A stretch of DNA of 64,000 bases, taken from positions 46,084,107 to 46,148,106 of the forward strand of contig OW121846.1 of assembly GCA_933228895.1 (NCBI GenBank), read 5' to 3'. Origin of the DNA: Platycnemis pennipes. Its lineage: Eukaryota > Arthropoda > Insecta > Odonata > Platycnemididae. Both the position numbers and the translations under genes were made by a program. Every line of letters starts with the position of its first letter. Position 1 is the stretch's first letter. Of the stretch, positions 22,430 to 34,809 are shown piece by piece. Below the pieces are notes generated by a model. The model did no database searches. It saw nothing but the letters and a program-made list of their open reading frames with translations, and had not been told where the DNA came from.

Positions 22430-23600
22430 GGAAGGACACGGGGAAGATGGTAGGCATCGCATGACAGTCGGGATTGGTGAAGATTGGGAAGGACGGAGAA
22501 AAATGTTGCAACTTACTTCCGGGACTGATAAACGGAGTGCACCTGATGTATGGACACCTGGGGGCTGACAAATTGAATCGTATTCTTAGAAAGGATTTTG
22601 CGTACCCGAAATTGTACCAGGAAATAAGAAAGGTGACGGCATCATGCATGACCTGCCAGTTATTAAAGGTGTCGAATCAACCCGCTCACGCGGAAATGCA
22701 GAGTGTTAAGCCACAAAGAAAAAATGACCTGATGTGCATAGGCTAGTGGTAGCACTACCCACGGGAAAATATGGATGCAAGTACATTCTATCGACCATTG
22801 ATGCTTTAACCATGCATGTGAAATTATACACTCTCTGTAGGGCGACAACGAAATCCATAAAAAGTAATATTTGAACGCCACCTACCACATATGGGAGGAT
22901 CCTCAGCGATCGGGGAACGCAATTTACGAGTCAAGTATGGCTAGATCGTCTGAGGACAGTCGACATAAAACCCATCTTATGTAGTATAAGGCATCCCCTG
23001 AGAATATGGTGGAAAGGTATCACCGAAAAATACAAACGCTTTTACGGATTTTCAGCCAAAACAGCGCATTCATCATGGGTGAAACATCTGGAGATTGTTG
23101 AGGTCTGCATAAATGAGTCCCACAACACTACTTCGGAATTGACCCCAACCGAGGCTCAGTTTGGGTATACACCCGAGAGAATATGGGAAAAATGGCTGAA
23201 AATAGAGCGTGGTGCAGAGAATGAAAATGCGGCGGATACCTAAGAGAGAATTAAGAACATAATCTTCAAAAGGGGAGACGTAGAATGGAAAGGGACCATA
23301 GAAGTCATGTGGGGTGAAAATTGAGTACCAGGTTGCAGATAGGGTTCTCATACGTACGTGCGGGATGTCCGACGAGGAGAGAGGAATATTCCATGACTTC
23401 CTCCCGGTTCATGAAGGACCATACACAACCATGGAGTTTTAGGGTCCAGCCACCTGGACTGTGGAGAATCCGCACACCGGAGAAATACATGGAACATTCC
23501 ATGTATCAAACTTTAGGCCGTACAATAGCGCACCAAATACCGACACAGCGTAAGAACACGGTACACGGCACAACATATCACGAAACGCACCAGATGCGAA
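22430..23600 (+). pseudogene. Gypsy pol: integrase (HHCC, core, C-terminal) with frameshifts
   Basis: The frame 22,474-22,743 carries the H2C2 zinc domain: HLMYGHLGADKLNRI, then SCMTCQLLK. After a stop, LPTGKYGCKYILSTIDALTM gives the first core Asp. ILSDRGTQFTSQVW at about 22,900 gives the second Asp, and MVERYHRK near 23,007 the catalytic Glu, each in different frames. CINESHNTTSELTPTEAQFG follows, then the C-terminal HVSNFRPYN at about 23,500. All three catalytic residues can be seen but the gene is broken by several frameshifts and stops. Confidence 0.8.
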
Positions 23601-23709
23601 CCTCACAACGCATAACGGGAGACTGAACAGGCAAAAGATAATTGTCCTCGAAATAGGAAGAGGGAGAGAATTCCACACATACTATGTAACTAATTTTAGG
23701 TATTGAACT

Positions 23710-24820
23710 GGAGGGAGTATTGATACAATTTGGTTGTTTTATGTTATACAATGTCAAGGGTTATTTGATGTATGTATGTGTTGTGATTCTCCACGATGGA
23801 CAGGATGGACATGGACGCTCAGAAAAATCGCATGCCGCCACCAAAAGATATAAATCAGTGAAAGTGGGGCATGGCATGTAAACAAAGTGTGGCAAAGAAG
23901 AGAGTGAAAGGGTTACATCAGGGAGGCAGGAAAGACACCAAACATGCTTTATCTGCCATATTTAAGAGGATATGTTGGTATGTATCAGCAGAAGCATTGA
24001 AAACAATTTTTTTCAATGAAAATTTCTGTTTCAATGAAAAAAATATGCTAAGAGGACAGCAAGCAGCATGCTTTTTTGGGTTAGCATTAAGTTAATATGC
24101 CAACATGGACCTTCTTATATATTTCCAACTACTCATATCCCTAACTGTGCGATGAAAGAAGGACATTTCAAAAATGTGGCTTTTTCAATCAATTTCTTTG
24201 ATTTTATGTTCATGGTCTAGTCTACCGTAATAAGTATGGGTTCAAAATGTTTTTAAGGTTGTTAGTGAAAATACCGTCTTTGAAGATTAAATCTATATTT
24301 GAACTTACATTTTAATGCTTTAAGGGTGCTATGATCGAAGACTAGTGATAATGATGGCAATGTGGATTTCGGTCTCAAAGACATGACATCTCTCCTGATC
24401 TTAACTCCAGGGACCAGGAATGCACTCGTCTAACGTGAGGTAGTTTTGTGCCCTGGGGAATTAGGGACCAGTGACCGGAAGGGGCGATGGGACACTTTTG
24501 AGCGCTAACCTCTCAGGGGATAGGAATTCTTGGCGTTCAGAGGCGAAGTTGATGCGGCAAGGCAGTCGCAGAATGCGGAGCCACGGGTAGGACAAGGGAG
24601 GCTGAGGCTGCAGCCGTCAAATGGCGCTTGGAAATTAGTCAGATATCCCGTGGTCATCGAAGTAAATGCCGGCGATTCAGTAGAGTGAAAAAATACTTTC
24701 TTATGCACATCAAAGGACCATAGATTTTCTATCGACCATTTGTTTAGCAGCAGACGGAAATGGTTTGAAAAGTTAACTTATTTGCATTGATTACATTTCT
24801 GCTACATTCATGATTATGTC
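23710..24820. other. No gene recognised; GC-rich patch at about 24,400-24,680
   Basis: The region holds no domain-bearing frame. The 24.4-24.68 kb patch is GC-rich with short purine repeats and may be part of another repeat. No 3' LTR matching the Gypsy leader is seen here. Confidence 0.35.
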
Positions 24821-24829
24821 CCTCAAAAA

Positions 24830-25125
24830 CACAAAGTTTAAGTGTAAAATCCAATGCATTCGAAGGTCCGGGTTCCTTTCCCGTAAATGGTGGATTTTTT
24901 CAGATGTACACTGATCACTACTCGAGTGCCTTGAGGATTGCACTTCCAACAAATAGTACTCCATGCGTCGGATGGGACGTTAAACCGTGGTCTCCTTGGC
25001 GCCTTTCGCTAATAGCAAGATAATTCCAAAGCCGGGGTTCTCTTCACCATTCCTCCGTTCCCTGAAAACTCCAATCACTACCCTGTAATCCACCTATCCT
25101 CTCTGGCGGCAATGACATAATTTTT
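24830..25125 (+). mobile_element. tRNA-derived SINE, copy 1
   Basis: A B-box-like ggtccgggttcctttcccg (about 24,866) is followed by gatttttt-cag-tgtaca, then gtcggatgggacgttaaacc (about 24,968-24,987), tctccttggcgcctttcgct and the C/T-rich ttctcttcaccattcctccg tail section. Many arthropod tRNA-derived SINEs share the ggatgggacgttaaac core. A second copy on the opposite strand at 29.5 kb has the same blocks in the same order, which confirms a dispersed family. Confidence 0.7.
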
Positions 25126-25129
25126 CACT

Positions 25130-26100
25130 GCTCTCCCCCAAAAAACTACATTAACGTTTCTAATTATTTTATTGGAAGCACATGGAGAGAAACGTGCAAT
25201 TTTTGCAAATAATCAGAGGTAAAGAAAAACAAAATTTCAAGTCAACGGTGTGATACATAATGCCTTGGTAGCATCGTGAACCCTCCATGAGATAATTAGA
25301 TATGAGACCGCTGAGATAATTAATTGGTCAGTGAACGCAAAAATGGCCTCAAGGCAAAAACTGACTTCTAAAGCTTTAAAAAATCAATCGTTTACATTGC
25401 AAAGGTAATAGTTTTTTGGTTTAAGTCTTTCCATGAGTTATGTGAAAAATACACTGAAAGTTGGACATTTGTAATCAAGGAATGAATAAAATAGGCATCA
25501 TGAGTTACGAAGAGATTAAGAATCTTGATATTTTCTTATATTCGAGGAATATTTGGTGAGAATCCATAAATTTCTCAATAAAATTTCCAGTAACATTTCT
25601 TATCTGGAACTAATTAGCACTTGTTGTTCTTTAAATTGGGATTTTAAAATATTAAATTCTAAAAATAGCAAATTCCGTGTTTTGTGCCGTTATCCAACGG
25701 ATGTACAATATCTGCTGCTTGATGAGTGGTTGTCCTCTCAGTTATCTCAGTTATCATAGCTCTTTACTTAATTGTAAATGTTCTCGCTATAGCCAGTGTA
25801 TGATCCAAGATGTCTGCTGAAATATCGTAAAACATTCCGTATGAATACGAATTTTTCCAATCCCACTCTGCAAGTAAAACAAAACATGAAGCCGCAATCG
25901 ATAGACTGAAGCATTCCTAGATTTGAAATTCACGTTGTTTACAGATTTGTGGTGAACCTCGTTTTAATCAGTAGCTTCTCCTCTGCGAACTCACAAGTCG
26001 ATGGATGGTTTGACTCCTCAATGAGTAATATCCGAGATCAATACTTTAACCACAATTAAGATACCATCTTCAACTCAACGGTGTGATTCATAATTCATAC
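25130..26100. other. No gene recognised
   Basis: AT-rich DNA. The frame 25,553-25,756 has no hallmarks. Confidence 0.4.
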
Positions 26101-26109
26101 CTTAGGTAA

Positions 26110-26499
26110 GCACCCGTCAAGCGCCAACACTCCACTCCTGACCAATCTACCCTATCGCAGTCCCGGAGAAGATTCCCAAAACAAGCACCCTCGGGACTAC
26201 CTCCCCGAGAGAGTGGAAGGATTGCACTTCGTCGCCTTTTCCGGCTTGACGGCGCCCAAAGCGCCACAGCATCGGCGAGCAACAAGCTAGGATACTCTCC
26301 CAAGGGTCTACCCGCATTTCTGGAGCGTCTGCTGGCCGTAGGGTGCGGAGGGGAAACCCTGAGGGAAGGCAATCCGTTCGTCGAAAAGGCCAAGGCATTC
26401 TCGGAGGGGGTATCGATCCAGGGTGGGGGGGACGCCCAAACTGTCTTCATTCCAGGCCGAGATGCATATACCACGGAGCAAGGGCGACATCTCAGCTAA
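26110..26499 (+). other. GC-rich block with a 130-codon open frame lacking a start
   Basis: Directly after ...ttaggtaa a plus-strand frame stays open for about 130 codons in a block far richer in GC than its surroundings. It includes GYSPKGLPAFLERLLAVGCG and FVEKAKAFSEGVSIQGGGDA. No domain is recognised. The opposite strand is open too, so composition may explain it. It could be an exon of an unknown gene or a fragment of a GC-rich repeat; neither is shown. Confidence 0.25.
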
Positions 26500-26569
26500 T
26501 TCGTGAAGCAGGGACGGCCAGGAGGTCCTGTACTGTCATACCGGCTTATCACTCCAACTAACGGTACCC

Positions 26570-29435
26570 TCGTACACCATGGATGAAGTTATTATTCAAG
26601 ACGAAAAATTAATGGTTAAAGGCGCTTTAAATTTCGTGAAATAATAGGTGAAATTCCTTTACGCAAATTCATGCCAAGTACAATTTAATTTAACTAGTAA
26701 TTAAATTAATAACAGCTCTGGAATAGAAATAACTTCCAATGAAATTAAATTAATCTGATTATTCTTTTAAATAATAAGATAAACCTACACATCAATGTTG
26801 TGCGTCTGGTACAATTTCGTTGAAATACATTTTTTATAGGAACGCAATCTCTTTAAGATGAGGTACAATACGCAAGCTGTGTGACGATAGGCGATCTTTA
26901 ATCCTTCCTTAGCTCCCCCATTCTGTCTTCATTGTCACCCGTTGGCTAATATTCGGTCCCTTCCAACATCCTAGAGCGTGCTTACACACGAACACGCGGA
27001 CACCAACGAGGCACAAGGGCAGCCTTCGCGCATGCCGAGGTGTGTGATCACGAGTAGCCAAAAATCCAAAAGGCGCAGGGGGTCTTCATGCGTGATGGTT
27101 TTCGGGGATTCGGGCGGCTCAGGGAGAAAGCCAGAGTCCAGGGTGCTCAAATATTGTGGCCATATCACGTGGATGCCGTCCTTCCCTCCATGCCTTGAGT
27201 TTTTTTTTTGTTCCGGGGCATCTTCCGCCTCGCCGAGTACGACGGAATGTGAATCCTTGCTTCTTCCTCGCCATGCATCAGGGAGCGTGGGAGAGTTCAC
27301 GTATTCCTCACGAGTCTTACTTAGGTGATGAGTTCACATATTTTTTTCTCGGAAAATGTAATTTAGCAAATGGATACTTATTTTAAAGGCACTGCGCGGG
27401 CAATCACCCCCCTGCATGATGTTTTTCCAAAGGTCTTGATTTCGCCTCTCCTGAACACATATCACCTTTCAAATGAAAGGCGGAATCAATTGGAAATATA
27501 TTATAAAACAAGTTTCCACCGCCTGAGATTATTCACGAATAACAGGCATTTACATTAGGAGTTAAAGCAACGTTTTAGAGGTGTGAATGAAAGTTTTCAG
27601 TCATGAATGATAACTAAATTCTAAATAATCTATAATGCTATGCACTTTCTTCACTCTGTGTCCATTCGTTTTTAAAGCTGTTTTCGACAAATCAATTTTT
27701 TGCGTATGCTTAATGAAGATTACGTTAGCCTTCATGAATCTGAACTTCTTTTTTACCGATAACTTGAATCAATCTATGCAGTTGCTGCTAGTCATATTAT
27801 TTCCTTAAAATGCTCTCTATTAATTTATCCCATCGCTACATGTAGAAATATAAACAAATCTTTATATTAATTATTGGGAAGGAAAGAATAATTTTTCAAT
27901 TGCTTAAAGGACATGAATACAGCTCAAAATTTTGAAACCTAGGGCAGCACATTTGCACTTGGTGGAGCATCTATGGAGGTACTATAGTCATTGCTAGGAA
28001 AATATAAAGTTTTCCCATCCAATGATCTTGAAAAAGAATTCTCTACACTGAGATAAATGAATGAGTTAAAATCTTCCTTAGATAGGATTGTGATATCACT
28101 TCATTTAGACCGAAATATGTAATTGGCGGAAAGAGGTCCTCAGCATTTCCACTACACCTTCCATGTGATTGCATAATGAGATAGCATCGCTGAATATGAC
28201 CTGTGATTGCTCATTCCTCTGTACTTTCTCAAGTTATTACTCAACCCTTTCAGTCTTTCGATTTTTCCTACAATTTCATTTCTTGTTCCATTGACTTTCG
28301 TATTCATATTCATGTAATTACACTAATTGCTGCTATCATCCGTAGTCTTTTTCATAAGCGTTTCTGCAGGTAGATATCACTCTTATGATTAAATCTTATT
28401 TATATATAAATTTATATTGATGCATAAATGTGTTTTTTTCACTCATGTACTTTAAATTTTGCAGCGACCGATAAAATATCAGCCCATGTGAGAATTTCTG
28501 TCAAAGTATTGCTGGTTACAAAATGGTTGGTGGTTGTTGTCGGTCGTTGCTGGTTTATAAAAATGAATAAATATAGAAAATGCTTGAATAAGAAAAGACA
28601 ATTTGTAAAGAAAGAAGTCTTTGCTTCAAACGAAAATAAAATTAGTTTCTTTGTCCGAAAATCCAGTATTTCACATAGTTTACAAATACTTTATTCTCTT
28701 TGATTATAGAGATAGGCTTATTGAATATTTGCTCTTTTATACCCTCAAATATTTTACTATATTTAAAGGGATATGAATAAAAAACTACTTAGCAAAAACC
28801 TGCTTTACTCATTCTTTGACAAGGTGCCTTGTTTTTAGCAGTGTTACGATCGTAAAAGCTAATAGGTCATTTTGTCCATTATCAAGTTGATTGAAACATT
28901 TTTCATCACAGTATAATGTCCCGGAAGTTTCTCTCTGCTCGCGTATTTCTATAGGTTTACCAATTCTTCAATTTGCGGTGGTCTGGTCGATCGATTGATT
29001 TTTATGGCTGCTACATTGCCAACTCCAACTCACCATGATTATCATGGCATTGTTCGGCATCAAAATTTATCTTATCAAACTGCTCATTAGAGAACATATT
29101 ATTACAAAATAATAATAATTATTATTGTTATTCTTGCCTGTCTTACATCAACCAAAGCCTGAAGCAACAACTGGTCATTAGTACGGTTGTGTTTGATCCC
29201 TTTACTACGTTTGATTGGAACAGTAATAACTAATATTTTCAGTTTAAAACTATTTTTTTAAATTTTTTCAAAAAGGAGGAATTATTATCTATTGGCCTTA
29301 TTTCTCAAACCAATTTCACAAAAATTAATGTGCTAAAAAGTCCAGAATACTCTTTTCCGCTTATAATTATATTATGCGTTGAAGAAGAATAAGTCTCTTT
29401 GGAGAGAAATTTTGACCTTGCAATTGGCTACTACG
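26570..29435. other. No gene recognised; GC-rich block at about 26,950-27,330
   Basis: The GC-rich block has overlapping open frames on both strands and no domains. The remainder is AT-rich and featureless apart from short simple AT repeats near 29,110. Confidence 0.35.
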
Positions 29436-29439
29436 ACCA

Positions 29440-29672
29440 TTTGCGTCATTAAGTGACAGGAATACGCATGTAGGAAATGGAGGTAGTATGGAGAATCCGA
29501 CACTTGTTGTCGGTATCTGCCTATCAATCACGAAAGACGCAAAAAGATTTGTGGTTTAAGGTCTCATCCGACAAACAGAGCACTTAGGTACACAATAGAA
29601 AAATCTCACATCTCGCTGGGATTAAATCATGGCCTTCGGGATGAGCGGTCTGCATTGTGGTCATCATACCGC
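29440..29672 (-). mobile_element. tRNA-derived SINE, copy 2, with tRNA-like head
   Basis: On the minus strand the sequence starts with a tRNA-like head: TGGCGGTATGATGACC as an A-box region and CATGATTTAATCCCAG as a B-box region. It continues gagatttttctattgtgtac, gtcggatgagaccttaaacc and tgcgtctttcgtgattgata. These match copy 1 (24.83 kb) block by block. It probably was transcribed by RNA polymerase III from the internal boxes and moved by a LINE partner. The 3' boundary is approximate. Confidence 0.65.
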
Positions 29673-29679
29673 CACATCA

Positions 29680-32600
29680 TAAGTTAAAACTAATTTTTCC
29701 ATCTGCGGTCACCCTCATATGTCAAGGTCTAAGAAATTTGGTCGGACGAATTTTCTTGCCGATTTCAGGATTACAACGTAACGTAACGTAAAAACAACCA
29801 TTTGGTGGACATAATATCCAAATTTTACATTATTAAGCTTAAGAAGGATACATTTTATGAGAAAAAGAAAGTTTTTAAGGGTTAAGTAATGAGTTTGGAC
29901 TTTAAATAATGCACCTTTATTCCTTTACAATGAGGGTGGCTCTTGTGGAGCACGCAAAACGTTTTGAGGAGTCATTCATTTCGCTTCCGCAGACCGCCCT
30001 CCTTTTGTCCCGCAATTTGGATTCTGCTCACGCACGGGGAAATGCACAAGCCTCGACATGTCAAGAAGATGGATTGGGCTGCTGATGCTGAGAGGCAGGG
30101 TGGGGAGGGGAGTCGTATTTCTCATCTGGGCTCGTTGCTGCAGAACAGGGTCTCTGTCTCGCGTCGGTGTTTCAGAGAGCAGGATAGGCGAAATGACTCC
30201 ACCACAAGGGTACCATGGTGTGCGATTAACTGCCTGAACTCATGAAAAACATAAGGAATAGCCAAAGGTGCTTGAGACTGAAGCCTTAATCACACAATTA
30301 TTTTCACGTAGTCACTCAGGAACAATTTGTGTTAGCTGACAATAAATACATTCACATTCATGAATTAAATGTACCTTAGCATATAAATGAAACTTTACAA
30401 TTTAGATCAATACGGGATTATGACACAAACCGAAATTAGGATGGGGGATTTTTTAGGATTTGAGCATGCCTGTTTGGAAACAAATATCTATAATGCGTGG
30501 TTGTAGCTTTCTACTTACCTCTGCCCCGACCATTTACCACCTATTTTTCCGAAGGTTTTTCCCACCGTACGGGTTTACCATCATACCCCATCCACACATC
30601 CACACCCCCACCTTCACCCCTATTCACCACTTATACACGAATGTAAGAGACTTGCTGTACAGACTTGAAAATTACATAGATAACGAAACTAGTCGTAAAT
30701 ATATATGTACGTACTACCATCCACGTGGAAAATTGCTTTTTATTTATCCATCCCAAAATACAATGTTAAACCATATTGACCGTGAGAAATGATTTTACAC
30801 GTTTGTTGTGCTTATCAAATGTTTCTTTGCATGTTGGATAAAAAGTAGAACTCTTTGTGTGTGTCCCACATGGTATTCATAGAAATATCTCTACAGGTAG
30901 GTGGTAAACTAAACTTAATGTACGTACGTGGTGTATCTTTTGTGACGACTCACAGCCGGCAACTCACCCTGGAAGTTGCTAGCAGGGTAGACAGTAGATA
31001 TTGATATAATTATGCATTTCACGTAGAGTAAAACTGATAGATCAAGGTATCACTTTTGCCACACATTATGGTCATGGTTATTTTCTTCGTCCCTTTTCGA
31101 ACCATCCTAGGCATTGAACATCTATTTTTCATGGTGAAATGTTGTTTACAATGTCATTTGGTTGCAGGCCTGAACATCCCACATTTTCTGTCGTGTACTC
31201 TGATAATTTGCTTTTTGAGCTTATGTATGTCTAAAAATAAGGAAAAAGGACCTTTTCAAATGATGAAATAAGGGGTGGAAGCCCTTATAATTTATTTAAC
31301 CTTAGTATTTCAAAATTATATTTTTTTGTTAATTTTTCTGTTATCGCCAAATTTTTTCGTCAAAAATAAACGCGTGATTCAGTGCAAAGATAATGTTTTA
31401 TTTTTTGACTAGTTGTCAATTTCAGGAGCCGTGATTCATGATTATTTTCAACCGATTTTTCTGTTCAATTTCAGGATAATTGTAAAAGAGGCATTTAAAG
31501 TAATTTATTCTTCGGTTCATCCTTAATCACTTGTGGTCCGAGTCTTGAACCTTACGCCCGAAAAAATATTGACGTTTAAGTTAGTCTCGTATGAATTTCT
31601 ACCTCAAGGAAACATGCAGAGAATATTTAAAATATTCGTCAACAAAGCACAGAAAAATCTCCGTTTCTTTCATGCCGCTGTAATATTCGTGGTGTAAAAA
31701 AAAAAGAAATGACTACGCAAACCAAATAAAATTCATGCATTCCACACTACTGCACGCACTGAGCGAGGCAAGACATTGTCGGTAGTTTCGTACATTTATA
31801 TCATATAGGAAAGTTAAAGGTAATATATAAATTTTGTTTGCAGTAACATTCCATATTTAATTTTACTTATTAGAAAGAAGAAATATGGATATGCTACTGG
31901 ATAATGGCCTCTACTCCATAATGATATTTTTTATTTGATATAGTATGGACTATACAGATTTCATTGTCTAAAAAACACATTGAATGAAGATGGATAATAC
32001 TCTTTTGTAATTCCTCAATTTGAACGTTTAAGAAACAATGATACATGACAAACCAATCACGTCATTCAGCAAAGCGAGTTTTTCAGCCGAATTCAGCCAA
32101 GGAAACCGTTAAAAATGGTTTACCTGATTCATACGATTGGTTTGATCGATAAGAATGCTCCCTATTAGCATATAAATGTTTAGGATGCGCATCCATATTC
32201 TGGGGAGCCTTATTCTGGACATAGCTGCAATATATGGCACCAAAAACATTGGGAAATTTTTTCCCTCCAATACCATTGGAATTTAAGAAGAAATTGGTCA
32301 TGTCTACGATATATGTGTAATACGATGCTTATTGAAAGATGGTTCCTGTATCATTGAGATGATTTTATTACAGTGATTTTATTCTCCTTAGTTTATGACA
32401 GTTCATGGGAAATTCAACCCATTTATGAAGTTGATGCTCATTCACGGCATTATAAATTATTTGTATGATACGAGTCACACTCTTCTACCTTACATTAGGA
32501 AATAATTTCAAACCTGTTGGTATCTTATAACGGCCAGAGCAAAAACATGCAATGCCGTAACCACCTGCTTTCGTGAAAAAAGTGTCACAAATCGCCAAGA

Positions 32601-34565
32601 GGCCTCTTAATTTAGGTGAAATATTTGAATAAATTAATATTCAGAAAACTCGCACAGATTTTTCCAGGCTCTTAAATATGTCTTTCCCCTTTAAAGTCAC
32701 CTTTCTTCTTCAAATGATCCTCATAACAAAAGAAAATGTTTTATGGCCACCATATTTGTGTGTGAAAACCAATCAACACGATGATAATTTGTTCTCTGAA
32801 CCATGATGCTCTTTGTTTTTCTTTACGTAAGGGAGGAAAATTTGTTTAAAAATATTCGTTAGCAATGAATTTTTTGTGACTCGTGTTAGTGGGCGAATGA
32901 ATAACTCGGAACGAATGACGTTATCTTAGCGACGTATTTCATTCGTAATGACGTAACGGAATACTCGAGACTTGGACCACTGGCCTACAAAGAGAGCGAA
33001 AATTTGGATATCCACAGCAAAGCTTGAAATTAAAAAGAATTCGCACCGCAAAAATGTATGCAAAGATTCATCAAAACGTTCATCAAAAATTTATTACCTT
33101 CTTATAAAAGTATTCTCCATGAAATTCCATAAGCCAACTCCATCATATAATTAACATGACAATAAAAGGCTGTAGCGTGCCGTAAAATGCCCTGTTATAT
33201 TGCAAAATTGCATTGTTTCCACTCTTTTGTTAATTGATGTGAAATCCGTATTTTCTTCTTGATGTGCGATACCACATGAATTTCACATCGGCATGGGATG
33301 TGGGCCAGTAAAAAAATCTTCACAAAAACTTGTGAAAATGTTCTTCAGGGTTGCCGACAGCCAACCGGGTAGAGATGGGGTCAAAGGTCATGTCTTGGGC
33401 TTTTAATTGAACCCTCGAGGCGGAGCTCCATCCTCCCCCGCCTCTGTGGTGGGGCAAAAAAATCTCTATCCGGAGCACGGAGGGGGGACATTCGTTCGGA
33501 GGGGTGAGGTAATTGATGAAAGACCGATTTACTTTCCAATGAAGGGGGTCGTTGGAAATATGGTCCTCCCTTTCCCCATGGGATCAACAGGACACCTCCA
33601 CATAATCTCTCTCCCGTGTTTAAGTGTGTCCGGATGGCTTGGGGGCAGCCAACTCTCCCAAGTCCCAGTTCCGAACTTTCGGGAGCTGTTACGCATTCCA
33701 TTAAAGCGATAATGATCTTAATTCGCTCGAGGAAGACGTTAATATTTCGTTAACGGGTAGTCGTGGAGGTAAACGAGATCCGGCCTAAGTTATTTCGAAG
33801 TGTCTCACATCTGTGTGTATCATTGCCGGCTTAACTTTCGTTGTCTATTGCGTTTAGGTGTGAGGCACGGCAAAGCTCATTCCGATTCAAAACTTTCCAT
33901 TATTTTGTTAATTTTCCCTTCCAAAATTGATATTATCTCTGATTTTGGTTAAGAAATTGACGGTTTTTGGTAGATCCCGATCATAATTCAAGTAGTAATT
34001 AACCGGGCCGAAAGCTGTGGTAATTTTCGGTATTGATCAGGTGGGTGGTTCGGACGGATTCATGAACTAGAAGTGCTTTCCACACAGCGCTCAAATAGTA
34101 GAGATTATTATAAGCCCGTGGTAGGGACCAATGTGCCAAAAAACAAGTCTTGCCACAGCAGGGATTGCATTAGGAACACTGCCTCCAGAAGTTGGTAGAA
34201 TACGTACTTAAACTGATCAGTAAATCAGTGGATTTTCAATTGTCGTTACTATGATTTCGTCTCAATTGAGATTGGACAAGGGCATTTAATGGAACAACAG
34301 GGCCATATGTGGACTTAGGATGAAGCAGAAACGAATAGACAAGTTAAGCTCTCCATTCGGTTAACTACTTTATTACAAGTGCTGAAATTCTTCTAGGGTG
34401 TCTCACCGAACCAGGTCCTCCATTTTGGGCAATGTTGCGATGCCCGACCCTTGCGTCCACCTCAAGGCTTTTAAGTATCACTTCCTCAAAGCAGCTGGTG
34501 AGTGGGAGAAAAGAAATTTTTGTTGAAAACTCCAAACAGAAGAGTCAAATTAATCAGTTGTATCT
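29680..34565. other. No gene recognised; GC-rich blocks at about 29,940-30,200 and 33,380-33,715
   Basis: About 4.9 kb with no domain-bearing frames. The two GC-rich blocks have frames open on both strands. Near 32,900-32,950 there is a loose inverted pair around aatgacgtta/gtaatgacgtaac. Nothing else could be supported. Confidence 0.35.
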
Positions 34566-34569
34566 TCAG

Positions 34570-34806
34570 ACGTTAGAGCCTGGTGAAGGCAATCGTCGAG
34601 GGAAAAGTGAGTGGGGAAGAATTGAAAAGGGAAACTTCGGATTGAGATACCTACATGGAGCAAGTATTGAAAGATTTAAAGAGAAGAATTATGTCAATGT
34701 AAAGTGTACAACAGATACGAAATTCGAGTGGAGAGCTGCGTGAAACTAATCTTTGATTGACCGTAAGTTTACTGTTCCGGATTGTTGACCGATGGTGATG
34801 ACGATG
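34570..34806 (+). mobile_element. 3' end of a second copy of the 18-kb LINE
   Basis: From about 34,570 (gcctggtgaaggcaatcgtc) through tacatggagcaagt to ttgaccgatggtgatgacga, the sequence parallels the last roughly 210 bp of the LINE at 18,010-19,724. The end of the coding region and the same GATGATGACGATG-type terminus are included. It is a strongly 5'-truncated insertion, and the two copies together define the family's 3' end. Differences are scattered, so it is an old copy. Confidence 0.75.
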
Positions 34807-34809
34807 GCA

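Larger units (their letters stand above)
20097..23710 (+). mobile_element. Gypsy-type (Ty3) LTR retrotransposon, defective
   Basis: Gag, partial reverse transcriptase, RNase H and integrase follow in Gypsy order on the plus strand. Stops and frameshifts occur throughout, and the protease plus most RT fingers are deleted. A GC-rich leader of about 700 bp precedes gag and may be the 5' LTR. After integrase I see no copy of it, so a 3' LTR is missing or unrecognisable. Outer limits are estimates. It probably landed in the piggyBac copy B. Confidence 0.8.

Noticed and set aside
30460..30792. 110-codon plus-strand frame with His/Pro repeats
   Set aside because: The His/Pro stretch comes from a local CCAC-rich run. 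No start context, no domain and no neighbours that support a gene.
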